Assembly (NCBI GenBank): GCA_013076295.1
Contig: RQOL01000876.1
Span: 3,162,001 to 3,226,000, forward strand
Source: Sanderia malayensis
Lineage: Eukaryota > Cnidaria > Scyphozoa > Semaeostomeae > Pelagiidae
Length of the DNA stretch: 64,000 nt
Direction: 5' to 3'
Shown here: positions 53,901-64,000 of the stretch, piece after piece
Layout: every line of letters starts with the position of its first letter
Position numbering within the stretch: position 1 is the stretch's first letter
The notes under the pieces: generated by a model
What the model saw: the letters and a program-made list of their open reading frames with translations, nothing else
Databases searched by the model: none
What the model was told of the DNA's origin: nothing
Position numbers and translations under genes: made by a program

Positions 53901-56887
53901 TTGCTGATCATTTCAACTCTCGCGTGACTTGATGTCCTGAGATTTAAAAGAGGAGATTAATGTACTGATACGTGTTTCATTTCTCTGAGCGTTGCTGATA
54001 TATCAGTAGATATTTTTAGATTTATTAGATTTGTTGATCTATTAATTTATTTATTCATCTATTTGGGGACAAAAGTCCTGGGACACTAGCAACTTTCGCA
54101 AATTATGCAAGCATCCTTTACCCGCTCCTCCCCAACACAATATCGTTTCAAAAGACAGTGTGAAACAATATTGACAAAATTCTTTTTGCACAACGGCAAC
54201 AAGAGTCTAAATGAGGGAACAACATTGGCTTTGGGGTAATGGAGAGTTCAACAATGGCAATGAAAAAATTTACGAGTTCATAGCCATTTTTCATAATTTT
54301 AAAAGTGCCTCAAAGACTTCTGCCCCCTATTATACACGAGATTACTTTGAAGTAGCATCTTTGTCTTGTGTTATGTTTCTTTTTGGAGTAGAATCGAACT
54401 TCGATGCCTAAAGAAAATTTAATCATTTGAACAATAACTCCGCTGATACAATACAAAGCAGGTTGAAGTAGCTGCATCTGATATCCTACTCACGCGACAG
54501 AAAACGTCATGGTTTTAGTCATAGTTATTGAATGGCTATTTTCAAGCTAACCTGGTCTGAAACAAAGTGTTCAATGGCTGCCTTCCGCTCACTATCCCTA
54601 ACCGATCTATCATCTGAAACACAAAGATTGAACATAAATATTAATCGGTGACATGAAAAATGAGAAATCCTTGATAACCCAACACAGATAGTGGGGGAAT
54701 ATTTGAAGGTCCTAAAATAGGGCTTGTGTGTTTTTTCTTTTTGTCCAGACACTTATCTAACAAGCACTGTCTGCTTCCCAAACTTTTACGTAACAAGCAA
54801 GTTTTACTTGAAAAAGACAAGGAACCAGAGAAAGAATCAAAGTGTGCGCTTATGTGATTTTACTGACTACCAACAGAATAATTAAGGCTGAATTTGGTTG
54901 ATCAACTGAAACAACTAAATCAAAGTAAATTGCCAGCGCTTTGTTTGGGAAACCTTGAAAGTCGTCAACTCCTTCAGCACGAACAGTAAATAATAAAATG
55001 TGCACAATTATGTGTAATAACATGAAAACAAAAAGAAAAATAATATTTTCACTTATAAATGATATTCAGTGATATGAGTAGCTAACTGACGAAATAAACC
55101 AACCGAGAACTTTGATATTCGGATTCATATGAATGACAAATAATCGGTAGTCGGGCTCGTTTTTCGTCACAGGATTCAATCGCAAATCAATTTCCTGAAA
55201 AGAAAAAACAGACGATACTACATGAAGTAATTCATATGCAGATGCGATTTTGCATCGGTACATTAGCACAAAGAACGCATATTCATTTATCTGATCACGT
55301 TTTCATTACTAACGAGGATATAAACAATGAATTGACTACCAAATATGGTCATGGCAGCATATATGGTAACTACGAACAGTAATGGGTAAATTTAGATATT
55401 CCAGACAAGACTGTGAATGTACAAAACCTGCTTCCATTTATAGAAGCAGGTTTGACAAAGTATTTTAATAATTAATAGCAAGTTGGAATATAGAACTGAC
55501 TGCAATATCGCAGCTAAGTATGTTGTTTTCACACGAGAAAATAATCAGTGATGTTGGCAATTCTTCAGCTCATTATTTTAGTCATAACAAAGGTGTTTCA
55601 CTTTTTCATTGGCTCTAATGTTTTGACTGTTACCGACAATCTCTATAGCAAACATAAGCACCTTATTTCAAGTGGAGAGCATTTTCAAGTAAAAATATCT
55701 TCTACAAGTGAAAGCTCAAACTTCTTACCTTCAAGTTGGAGTTATATCTCAGTTTGTAAAGTTCCTTTAAACTTGTGACATTGTTATAATATCTGATATC
55801 AGTGTTAAGTGTAATTTACAAACAAATTTTGATGTTTACAGAACTAAGCAAGCAATATTTTAAGCAGCTCTAAAAAAATGTCCTTTATAAAAAATGTCCA
55901 AAAGTCTAGGTGAATAGCTTTGGGAGAAAAAGATACAGATTCAGAGTCTCCAACAACTTCAGATGATCAAGGCCCTGTATTGAAAGTTTGAAGCAAAACA
56001 TTGTCAGAAAAATGAGATAAAGAATAGCCAGAAGTTTCAACAATTTTATTACTCATGCATTTGACCTTGTCAGAAGTATAACATTGAAAGATGAATACTG
56101 AATTTATATCTTAACAAAACTAATTCTTGAAATAAATCATTGGGTATTACTCACATCTAAGATACTAATATCATTTCTTGATAGATCAAGATGTTTTAGC
56201 CTTGTAAAGCTTCTGAGAGAATTACCAAAATGCACAATCTTTTCGTGATATGAGCCAGGCAAAGACAGAGATTTGACATCGTCTATAAACATTAAGAAAT
56301 GATATATATATATATTATTTTCATTAGAAACTTATACAATCTCATGAAATTAAAAGTTAAAGGTTAAATTTAATGTTTATGAAAAACTGAAGAACAAGAA
56401 TGGGCACATGGTTATCGATAAACTGAGATGTAGCTCTCTGATATTTCCTAGTAACAACTCCACACCATTCCCCATGTGCATGCCACACCCCCTTCAAAAA
56501 ATAGCGAGGTTCGTATTTTATTATACTGCAAATATTATGGCAACTACATATCATATTGTCATAGATTGCAACGTATACAAAAAAATAAGTTGAGTTAACG
56601 AAATATCTGTTATTTGATGACAAAAATCTGCTGAGAAGAGTGCAAAATAAAGAATTTGCATGCTGCAAAATTAAATTGTAGGCCTAATATCTTAATGCCA
56701 ATGTAAACAGATGCTGATTTTGAGCTAACGGTAATAACAAACCACGCAGTTAATGCTCGTATATATGCAGACTCGCCTATGTAAGTGACATGTAATGATA
56801 CAACTAAGTGATCACCAACGTACCCAAGTTATCATGCTTTAAATTGACTCGGTCGCGGATCCAACCTTCCGTAATAGTTAGCGCCAT
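50941..56887 (-). CDS. CEP72: Centrosomal protein of 72 kDa (LRR plus coiled coil)
   Basis: Centriolar-satellite protein that helps recruit CG-NAP and gamma-tubulin complexes. The ATG at 56887 opens MALTITEGWIRDRV. LRRs follow: SLSLPGSYHEKIVHFGNSL and LKHLDLSRNDISILD end at about 56153; a 38-nt microexon 55937-55974 encodes GLDHLKLLETLNL; exon 55729-55792 encodes YYNNVTSLKELYKL; and the exon starting at 55194 encodes EIDLRLNPVTKNEPDYRLFV. Next comes DRSVRDSERKAAIEHF (about 54555-54615), then a charged disordered middle (52.9-54 kb). Coiled-coil exons follow at about 52355-52610, 52020-52135 and 51540-51670. The last exon, about 50941-51082, ends QQLHWSYEQLKKTANW, and the stop is at 50941. The family-specific linker after the LRRs is well kept. 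The phase check across the microexon is exact. Confidence 0.94.
52213..52361. repeat. 74-bp tandem duplication copying a CEP72 5' splice site
   Basis: CCTTACGATATAACA...GGCTCACCAAAT (52213-52286) is followed by a second copy (52287 to about 52361) with a few changes. On the minus strand, the second copy contains the genuine exon end and donor (GACTTG|GTGAGCC). The first carries a cryptic twin donor (GATTTG|GTGAGCC) about 75 nt into the intron. Confidence 0.88.
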
Positions 56888-57627
56888 GTTTAAAAATTTA
56901 AACACTCGCGCAACAAAAGCGACCGTTGGCGCTGTTTCAAAGCGAGGCAATAAAAAATGACGTCATTATTATGAAAAGTTAGCAAAACAATATAATGAGC
57001 TTCAATTTTCTCCATAAACTGTAATTCATTTAAATTAATTAACACATTGTATTATCTACATGACGAATAAATACGAGATTTTCAAAGAGTAATATAATAT
57101 CCCAAATTTCTAAATAAATATAATAGTTCATAAATCCTACCCTAAAGAAATAACAATAATCCTTGAGATATTTCACGTTATACGCGAGAAAATAAAATCA
57201 AAATGTACAATTTTCTGGTCCAAATCATAAATTACCTACAAACAATCATCTGAAAGATTCATAGCTGGGGGAAGTGCTTGTTAAACTTTAGAGGAACATA
57301 GCATGCATGGCTTTGCTTACCTAGCCAATAATTTGCATCATGATAAGAACTTAAATACAAAACACAAAACATAAAGATGGATAGATCTTATAAAATCATA
57401 ATCCAAAAATCAAGAATGATATACACATGATAGGTAGCACTAGAAGTCCTAAATTTCGAAAGATATTCTTCGACATTCCTCTCGTCTCTCTCGTCGTATA
57501 AATTACAACTTGTACTCAGCTAACTTAGAAAATAAAACAGTTAAATGACATTAAAAAATCAAATGACATTAACATATCCGAAAACTGTTACTTGGAGCAG
57601 AGAGTTCTTATCCAAGAAGTCTTTAAA
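56888..57627. other. Intergenic region, CEP72 upstream / GSE1 3' flank
   Basis: No supported gene. AT-rich. The first 60 bp upstream of the CEP72 ATG are relatively CpG-rich (ACTCGCGCAACAAAAGCGACCG region), which could be the core promoter. Confidence 0.45.
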
Positions 57628-60600
57628 TTAAGGAATTGCCATGTTTTGGATTGTCTGGTGAAGACTTTTTGCAGCACTTTGAAGTTTCTGTCGATTTTCG
57701 GATAACCTGCTCCTTTTTTCACGTAACATCTGAAAGAAAATCAATTATATGAAGTTAATTGGCAAATAATGAAAACATGAAAATATATATTCTTATTGAG
57801 ATGATATTATGTTACATCCCGATGTCAGCCATCTTAACTGCGAAATCAATTTACATGAGTTTAATTATTTAATAAAATAATCACCACGATATCCTTTTGC
57901 AACTGCAGTCTTTGCTTGGTCAGCATTTCATCTTCGCTTTTCAATCGTTCATTCATCTTTCTTATCTTGCTCTCCTGCATCTCGTGCTCTGGAGTATAAA
58001 AAAAGCGAAATGATATCATCTTATTCACATTGTTGTGTTGATAAAAACAAACACGTTTCATAAGTTATTCGTGAACGTCTTCCCCAATCCTCCCTGTCTC
58101 CCCCTGCCTCCCAGCAAAAAGAGAAATGAAAAAAGGAGGTAGAGAAACCAGTAAAAAAGTGTATAAATGGAAGTATTTTCTTACCATGTTTGTATGCGAT
58201 GTACGATCTTGCTGCCTCTTCAATACCGGACCATTGAAATCGGAAACCAGCTTCGTCAATCTAGAAGATGATTAAGCACCAAAATAAATACTAGATCAAG
58301 TGAACAGAAGTATCAATAAACTTATAAACTTACATATTATCAACATGTACTATCAATATATACCATCATACCATCAATAGACTTACATGACGTCGACCAA
58401 ACACGTAATAATCCAACTCCTTTGCATGACGACTGTCATGAATGCTACTTCGCTTAGCTGGATTGCATTCAGAAAGCTTTAAATACTTCTTGGGGTCGTC
58501 GTGAATATTACCAGAATGTCCTCCACGATTCTTGCTCGCGTCAGCAGAATTTTCGTACAACTTGAGAAGATGTGATGTTTTTGGATACGAGGTTGCCATG
58601 CTGTCCAAATGATTGGTTTCAATCGAAAGCGGGTGGTGGGGCTGGGTGGATAAATTGGGCGGCGACGTGACAAGAGTCGAGTTAGTAGAACCGGACGAGA
58701 ATGAGTCGGATAGTTTGTCTTGGTCGTTTTCTCCTTTCTTAGCAGCGTGGTGCTCCTCCTGGTTCTTTTGGACCTGTTCAAGCAGCATCTCTTGCTCTTG
58801 AAGTAATTGTTGTTTATGCCTCGTCATTGGACCATTGTAGAAATCCATCTCAGAACAAGGTCTTCCCTCGCTGTCGTCAGTCTGCTGACAAACATAAACT
58901 TCAGTTATCCAAATTATCAACAAGCAACCTGTCCACACAGAAATACTATATGATATATACTTAGAAGTAAATCAATAAGGAAAGTTAAATCTTATACCTC
59001 TCTTCTTCGCCTTTTCTTTGGCCTGCCTTTCATCTTTCGAACCTTTCTTTCCCACCTCTTTCTTTCGTAATCTTCTTCAAGAGCTACATCAAAAAAATGA
59101 AGATGATTCAACTGAGCTGCATGAACATCCCGGCGTACAAAAACAACATTAATTAAGAAACAAGAAGGCCATGCATATGCAATGACTGAGCATCACCATG
59201 CCTCTAACAGAAGTAACAGAGTGTGGTAACAAATGCATGTAGCTTATATTACCCCGTCGTTTTCCATACGGAATTAAACCAAGCGATGACATGTAATCCA
59301 TCTTCTAGAACATAACAAACTATTCATTAGTAGATTTCCATGGCAGGCTATAAATGTTAATTTCACCCGAGACATTACAAGTATAAAACAGTTTGTTGCA
59401 TCCAATGAGAATATTACCTTGTCTGCATCATCTATGACAAGGTCTGACGAGGACAGGTTCGAATCATCAGATGATGGCCATTTCGATACAGCCTCGTTAT
59501 CATTTTGACTCAAGGCTGTCTCGTTGATATCTGGCTCGGTAACGAGGGCGGGTGGGTCATCCATTTGAGGCTCCTCTTTAATTATTACTACACTGTCCAT
59601 TACTGGTCCTGGGGAATTCAATACATAAGTCAAACTTTTATCAATTTCCATCTGGTTATACCATATCACATGTTTGTTAACATTGATTCAAGATGAAAAT
59701 TTGCTAGTGAATTCATAATAATTACCAGGTTCTTTCGGTGGCTTAGCCATTAACTCCAGCCGTTCCATTATATGCAGCTTCTACAGAGTAGAAAAAACAA
59801 TCAACATTAAAACTACAAATTAAAACATGCAAGATAGATCAGCATAGACTAGCATAATAAATGAAAAGATAAGTATAGGATTGAAAATGGTGAAGTTTCA
59901 AACCTTGCGAGGTTCATCATCGAGTTGAGATCTGCCAGAAATACTTTCAACTGAAAAACTATTGCTTTTCTCATCTGCATAAAAGTAGAAATCCATTAGT
60001 CAGCTGTTCCCAATAAAGTATGACCCAGATTAGCCTCAAACACAACATACAGTATCAAGAAGGGATTTCGCAAATATGAACATACCTTTAGGCTTCGAAG
60101 AAGCCTTGAACTTATCACGTAAGTGAGGAAAACCATTTGGCGCGTCATCTTTTCTTTCTTGACGAAAATGATGATGATGATGATGAGCACTTCTCCGCTC
60201 GTCAACTAATTCAATCCGACTCCTTCGATGTTCTAATTCTCTATTTCTTTCGCTCATCTCTGCGTCCAGCTTTTCGCTCACCGCATCGGCTGTTCGTCTG
60301 CTCTCCGCTCTGTCCGATAGATTGCGCTCTCGTCTATACAAATCCATCAGCCTCGGACTGAGCTGTCCGGACGGGTATCTTCTCGGGTAAACATCACGGT
60401 GAGGCAAAGACGAGGCATGCGCATAAGGGTCAACGTGCACAGGGTATTCAGGTCCGTATAGATTGTGAGGTGAGTAATACATTTGACCATGTGGTAAATC
60501 CTTCAAGAAGAAGTATTCGCAAATTCAGAAATCTCAACAGGTACAAGTTAAACGACAACAAACATCCGATGCACTGGAAATGATAACATGGTAAGTTGAG

Positions 60601-62711
60601 AAAAAGCGATCAACAACATGCAAACCTTGTACGCATGCTCGTGTCCTCTGAATCCATTGATCAAATGTCTTCTATAATGATCATTGTCAAACATTGGATG
60701 TTGGACAGGCCAAGGCAAGTCATAACCTCGTCTTCGCATATCTTCCTCGATTATCTGACTCGGCACAGGTTCACGTCGCTGAGAAAACAGAAGACAAACG
60801 CAGTGAATTGCATGCTCTAACTTGCTTGCATTGCATGCTTTAACTCAGTTTAGCATTGCGTGCATTGCATGCTAAATTGAACAGAACTGTGAAGATGTTT
60901 ACGTGATCTATTCTTACCTCGACGGGCAATCTGTTCATGTTGTACATCTCATCCCTCAATCTGGGGTGATGAGGATGCATACCCCTGAAATCACTGCTCC
61001 CCAGTCCATCAAAAGGCAGCCTGTTACCCCTGGAGCTGTGCTCTCCAGGACTTCCGTGATGGTGACCAGCCTCGTGTCCATGAACGGGACACGGCCCTTG
61101 TGAACTATGCTGGTGAACGCCAGGCATCATGGGATAGCGAGAGAACCCCTCGGTCGGTGAGAGTGGTCTGAATAAACTAGACGGTCCATCTAGAGGATTG
61201 CATCTCGCTCCAGCTAGTATGCCAGACTTCGAAGGGTCCTTGAAACAGAGGAAAATAGTACAGGAAGAAGGAATGAGACACACGAGGATCAGATCTCTTC
61301 TTTTTCTGGAAAAAATTGAATCCGAAGTATTGACTTACCTCTTCGGGCAATTTTCTTACTGGTTGAGGATGCACTAAACCAATATTGCTGCCACGGTCCT
61401 AAAAATCAATGAAATGACACCATTAAATATTGTCTATTACCAATATTCACGGGCCCAGATCTTATGTTCTTTATGAAGGTTGAGGTAGTAATGAAAATCG
61501 TACCTTGATACCGTGCATGTTATGTTGTCCGTTTGCAAACGTAGATCCTCCTAAAATATGGGTCTCGGCATCAGACGACTCTCTGAGAGATGATTTTTCA
61601 CCGTGACGTCTGACTGCTTCATCTAGAAATACAAATACTCAACTTACCAAAACAACTCATAAAAGCAACAAATGGGAAATGTATTGTAGAAGCAGTAGCA
61701 TTGGCTTGAAAGGAGGGAATACAGAAACGATTGTATACTATGATGATGGGGGACAAGGCCAAATGGACTGACCCAAGGGAACAAATAGAAAACAAACCTC
61801 TGGTTGGTCTGAAGCATCCTCCAAGGCCTTCAGGTGCAACACTGTTTCTTGGAAATATCCCAGGGATCACTGCGCGGGACAAACGTTGCGAAACAGAATC
61901 TTCAGTTGACGATGGATGACCTAAAAGAAAATAAATCACATCAATTAGTCTATAGTCTTCTAAACTATGATATACTGTAATTTAATATGATTGAAAATGT
62001 CAAAAAATCAACGCACCATAGTTGGGCTTGATAGAAATTTCTGCTTTCTCTTTTTGCACGACACTTGAGGGGGGAATGACAGGAGCTAAGGATGATGGGA
62101 TACTGCCAGGATGGCCACTGGGTCTCATGTAAAAAGGACTCTGGGATTGATGTCTTGAGTGTGACGGTGACTTGTGGCTTTCTGGTGCTGAAGAGCCTTT
62201 GGAAAAGAAAGAAAAGGAAACAAAATCAAGGAGAATCAAATCAAAGCAGAGTGGAACAAACTGCAGAAAAAATCATTGGAACAAAATCAGTGGAACAAAC
62301 TGCAAGGAGTGGGAGATGGAGAAGGAGAAACAAGATAGAAGAACTCGGTGTCTTACCAGATTTGTACGATGAAGAAGACGGACTGGGTTGGCGCTCTCTG
62401 CTGTTGGCTGACTTTCTCGGAACTGGTACGATTGCTTGTTGGGCGAGTTTTCTCAGGGCAGCAGCGAAACTACCCTCGTCATCATTATGAGACGCAGTTG
62501 ATTGATTTTGTGGCATAACTAACGAACGATCGTGATTCCTCTTTGCTAGACTCGGCAGAGGTTGCACTGTGGCTGTCACCTTCATTCCAGCACACTCTGG
62601 CACTCTATCTTCTTCTGATTTCAAAAAGACCCTTGCTCTTATTGTATTGTCAATTTCTGGGTCGTACTGTTGGATGTAAAATTGTCTCTCTTGATCTCGT
62701 ATCCCTTGGGC
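57628..62711 (-). CDS. GSE1: GSE1 coiled-coil protein homologue, 5' end unresolved
   Basis: GSE1 is a subunit of the LSD1/CoREST-HDAC (BHC) corepressor complex. The clearest match is GSFAAALRKLAQQA (about 62425-62480), nearly the vertebrate GSE1 N-terminal signature SFAAALRKLAKQA. Further exons: about 62010-62200 (Ser/Pro-rich, APVIPPSSVVQ); 60.9-61.9 kb (Pro/His/Gly-rich); 60090-60500 (poly-His and Arg-rich RERNLSDRAESRR, RNRELEHRRSRIELVDERR); about 59430-59610 (acidic, DPPALVTEPDINETA); about 59000-59085 (basic WERKVRKMKGRPKKRR); 58390-58880 (NGPMTRHKQQLLQEQEML); and the C-terminal coiled coil 57628-58260 (FQWSGIEEAARSYIAYKHE, then LREKRSRLSENRQKL). The C-terminal WxGIE-plus-coiled-coil layout also fits GSE1. 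The exon at about 62565-62711 starts at an acceptor, so one or more 5' exons remain to be found. Confidence 0.82.
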
Positions 62712-64000
62712 CTGAAGAAAGAAGTCGAAGGGAATGGATCACATATTTCGTACAGTGGTCAAATAAACAGGGTTGAAAAGACAAGGCTAAGCAAGTCAAA
62801 ACAAGTCCGCAGAGGATGTGATATGAAGTACAAGACAGGTCAATCACTACACTCGGACCTCATCCCAAAATTCATCTAGAATGGTTTATGATCCTGTCAA
62901 ATAACAGACTTCTGAATATTTTCAGATTTCTCTATCTGAAAGGATTTACTATCGGCTCCCTGGCTCCAACATTTAGCCCGCTGGCCAAACATAGTGGCAG
63001 TTGTCCCGGAGGATGCGCTTAACTTTTGTTGAATTAGATCACATTTCAAAGCGAAAACTGATGAGATCTACCCGTCTCAAAAGATCATCCACTCTTATTC
63101 GGCTATATGTGTAATCTCATTTTGAAGGCAAATATTTCACTTCATTCTCCACGTCGATTGAGAGATCACTGAGGTTTGAACATGTAATAAACGTAATGAA
63201 TTCAAAAAGCGACAACAATCTTGAGCATTAAATCTTAGATGCACAAGATTGGGGGAGACATTGGCTGATGATGAATCAATTACCAAAAGTCAAAGTGCAA
63301 TTATGCCCCAATACGTTTCAAGTTGTCTCTGTTGCGTCAAACAGCCGTAAACAGATTTATCGACGATTTCAAAACGAGACAATGACGAACACGCAATTCA
63401 AAGAGTATTTCCTTGTTGAACAATGATTAACAATTAATTAACCCTCAATTCATGTTATTTTTATCGACTAATATTAAAAACGCGTCGTTTCCTTTTCTAT
63501 TTCACGTAAAATAATAATAAAACATTGTTGGGTAAGGAAAACTGCTTTCTATAACCCAGACATGGCCAATTTCAAACAACCATTCTACTTTTAAACTATG
63601 ATTTGTACTTGTATGACTGTGTTACAAATAACTACAAACTTCGTACAATCTTACGTATGGTATAGGCGCCTCATCGACGCCTATATCAACTCTTCTAGTT
63701 ATAAGTAATAACATAATATAAACAGTCAGGGCTTCAAAATCACCGAGTGGAACTTTTTTCAATGAAAGCACAATGCCAGGCACTGTATAAACATGACGTC
63801 ACAAGTCTGGCAGGCCAGGGAATTTAGGCCATATCAGAGGCATCGATATTAATATCCGTCTCATAAAAAAAAACGCGCAAATGAAAATAATTGAAATATT
63901 TATCGTAGTCACAAAGAAATAACTCACCAAAATAAAATCACTTCTGCTAATCTCGGTGGCACTTAACTACAAAAACATTGACTTGTAGACAGAGATTAAG
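62712..64000. other. GSE1 upstream intron or promoter region
   Basis: No convincing coding exon. A good minus-strand donor (ATTTTG|GTGAGT) lies near 63925-63932 and could end a 5' untranslated GSE1 exon at the right edge of the window. A perfect 8-bp hairpin (TATAGGCG/CGCCTATA) lies at 63661-63686. Confidence 0.4.
63661..63686. other. Small perfect hairpin
   Basis: TATAGGCG and CGCCTATA flank a loop of about 10 nt in AT-rich sequence. Too short to call a known element; recorded as structure only. Confidence 0.5.

Noticed and set aside
62092..62490. Plus-strand 132-codon gene over GSE1
   Set aside because: Antisense to the conserved SFAAALRKLA exon, with no family match.

Overview
This is an AT-rich animal nuclear genome segment. 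Genes are split by many short introns (often 100-300 nt), and the proteins match conserved metazoan families. Gene density (about 11 genes in 64 kb), small introns and protein divergence suggest a compact invertebrate genome. A tunicate such as an ascidian fits best, but this is inference from texture; no marker here fixes the species. No bacterial, viral or CRISPR content was seen.

All eleven recognisable genes lie on the minus strand, so they are transcribed from right to left. From left to right they are: TRAPPC8 (3' part beyond the window), PSMG2, SYS1, SNRK, a CARMIL-family gene, UBE2C, WRNIP1, an FBXO15-like gene, GNAS (Gs alpha), CEP72 and a GSE1 homologue (5' end unresolved). Several neighbours are head-to-tail with only 315-480 bp between start and stop codons (TRAPPC8/PSMG2, PSMG2/SYS1, CARMIL/UBE2C, UBE2C/WRNIP1, WRNIP1/FBXO15). 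They do not form one pathway: vesicle traffic (TRAPPC8, SYS1), proteasome assembly and ubiquitin (PSMG2, UBE2C, FBXO15), signalling (SNRK, GNAS), actin capping (CARMIL), genome maintenance (WRNIP1), centrosome (CEP72) and chromatin (GSE1).

The accessory content is the unusual part. A TRAPPC8 intron carries seven copies of a 176-bp satellite with a likely three-unit higher-order period. A WRNIP1 intron carries a satellite of about 144 bp whose linkers are telomere-type CCCTAA runs. Between FBXO15 and GNAS lies a 6-8 kb gene-poor island with two nearly identical 1.75-kb direct repeats (constant 4452-4453 bp offset). Between them are a truncated HIRAN-domain reading frame, an 86-bp inverted-repeat pair and a MITE-like fragment. 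Three small tandem duplications (two in CARMIL, one in CEP72) each copy a splice site together with exon sequence.

Exon borders were read by eye from splice signals and protein homology. Borders given to the base were traced individually; those called approximate were not.
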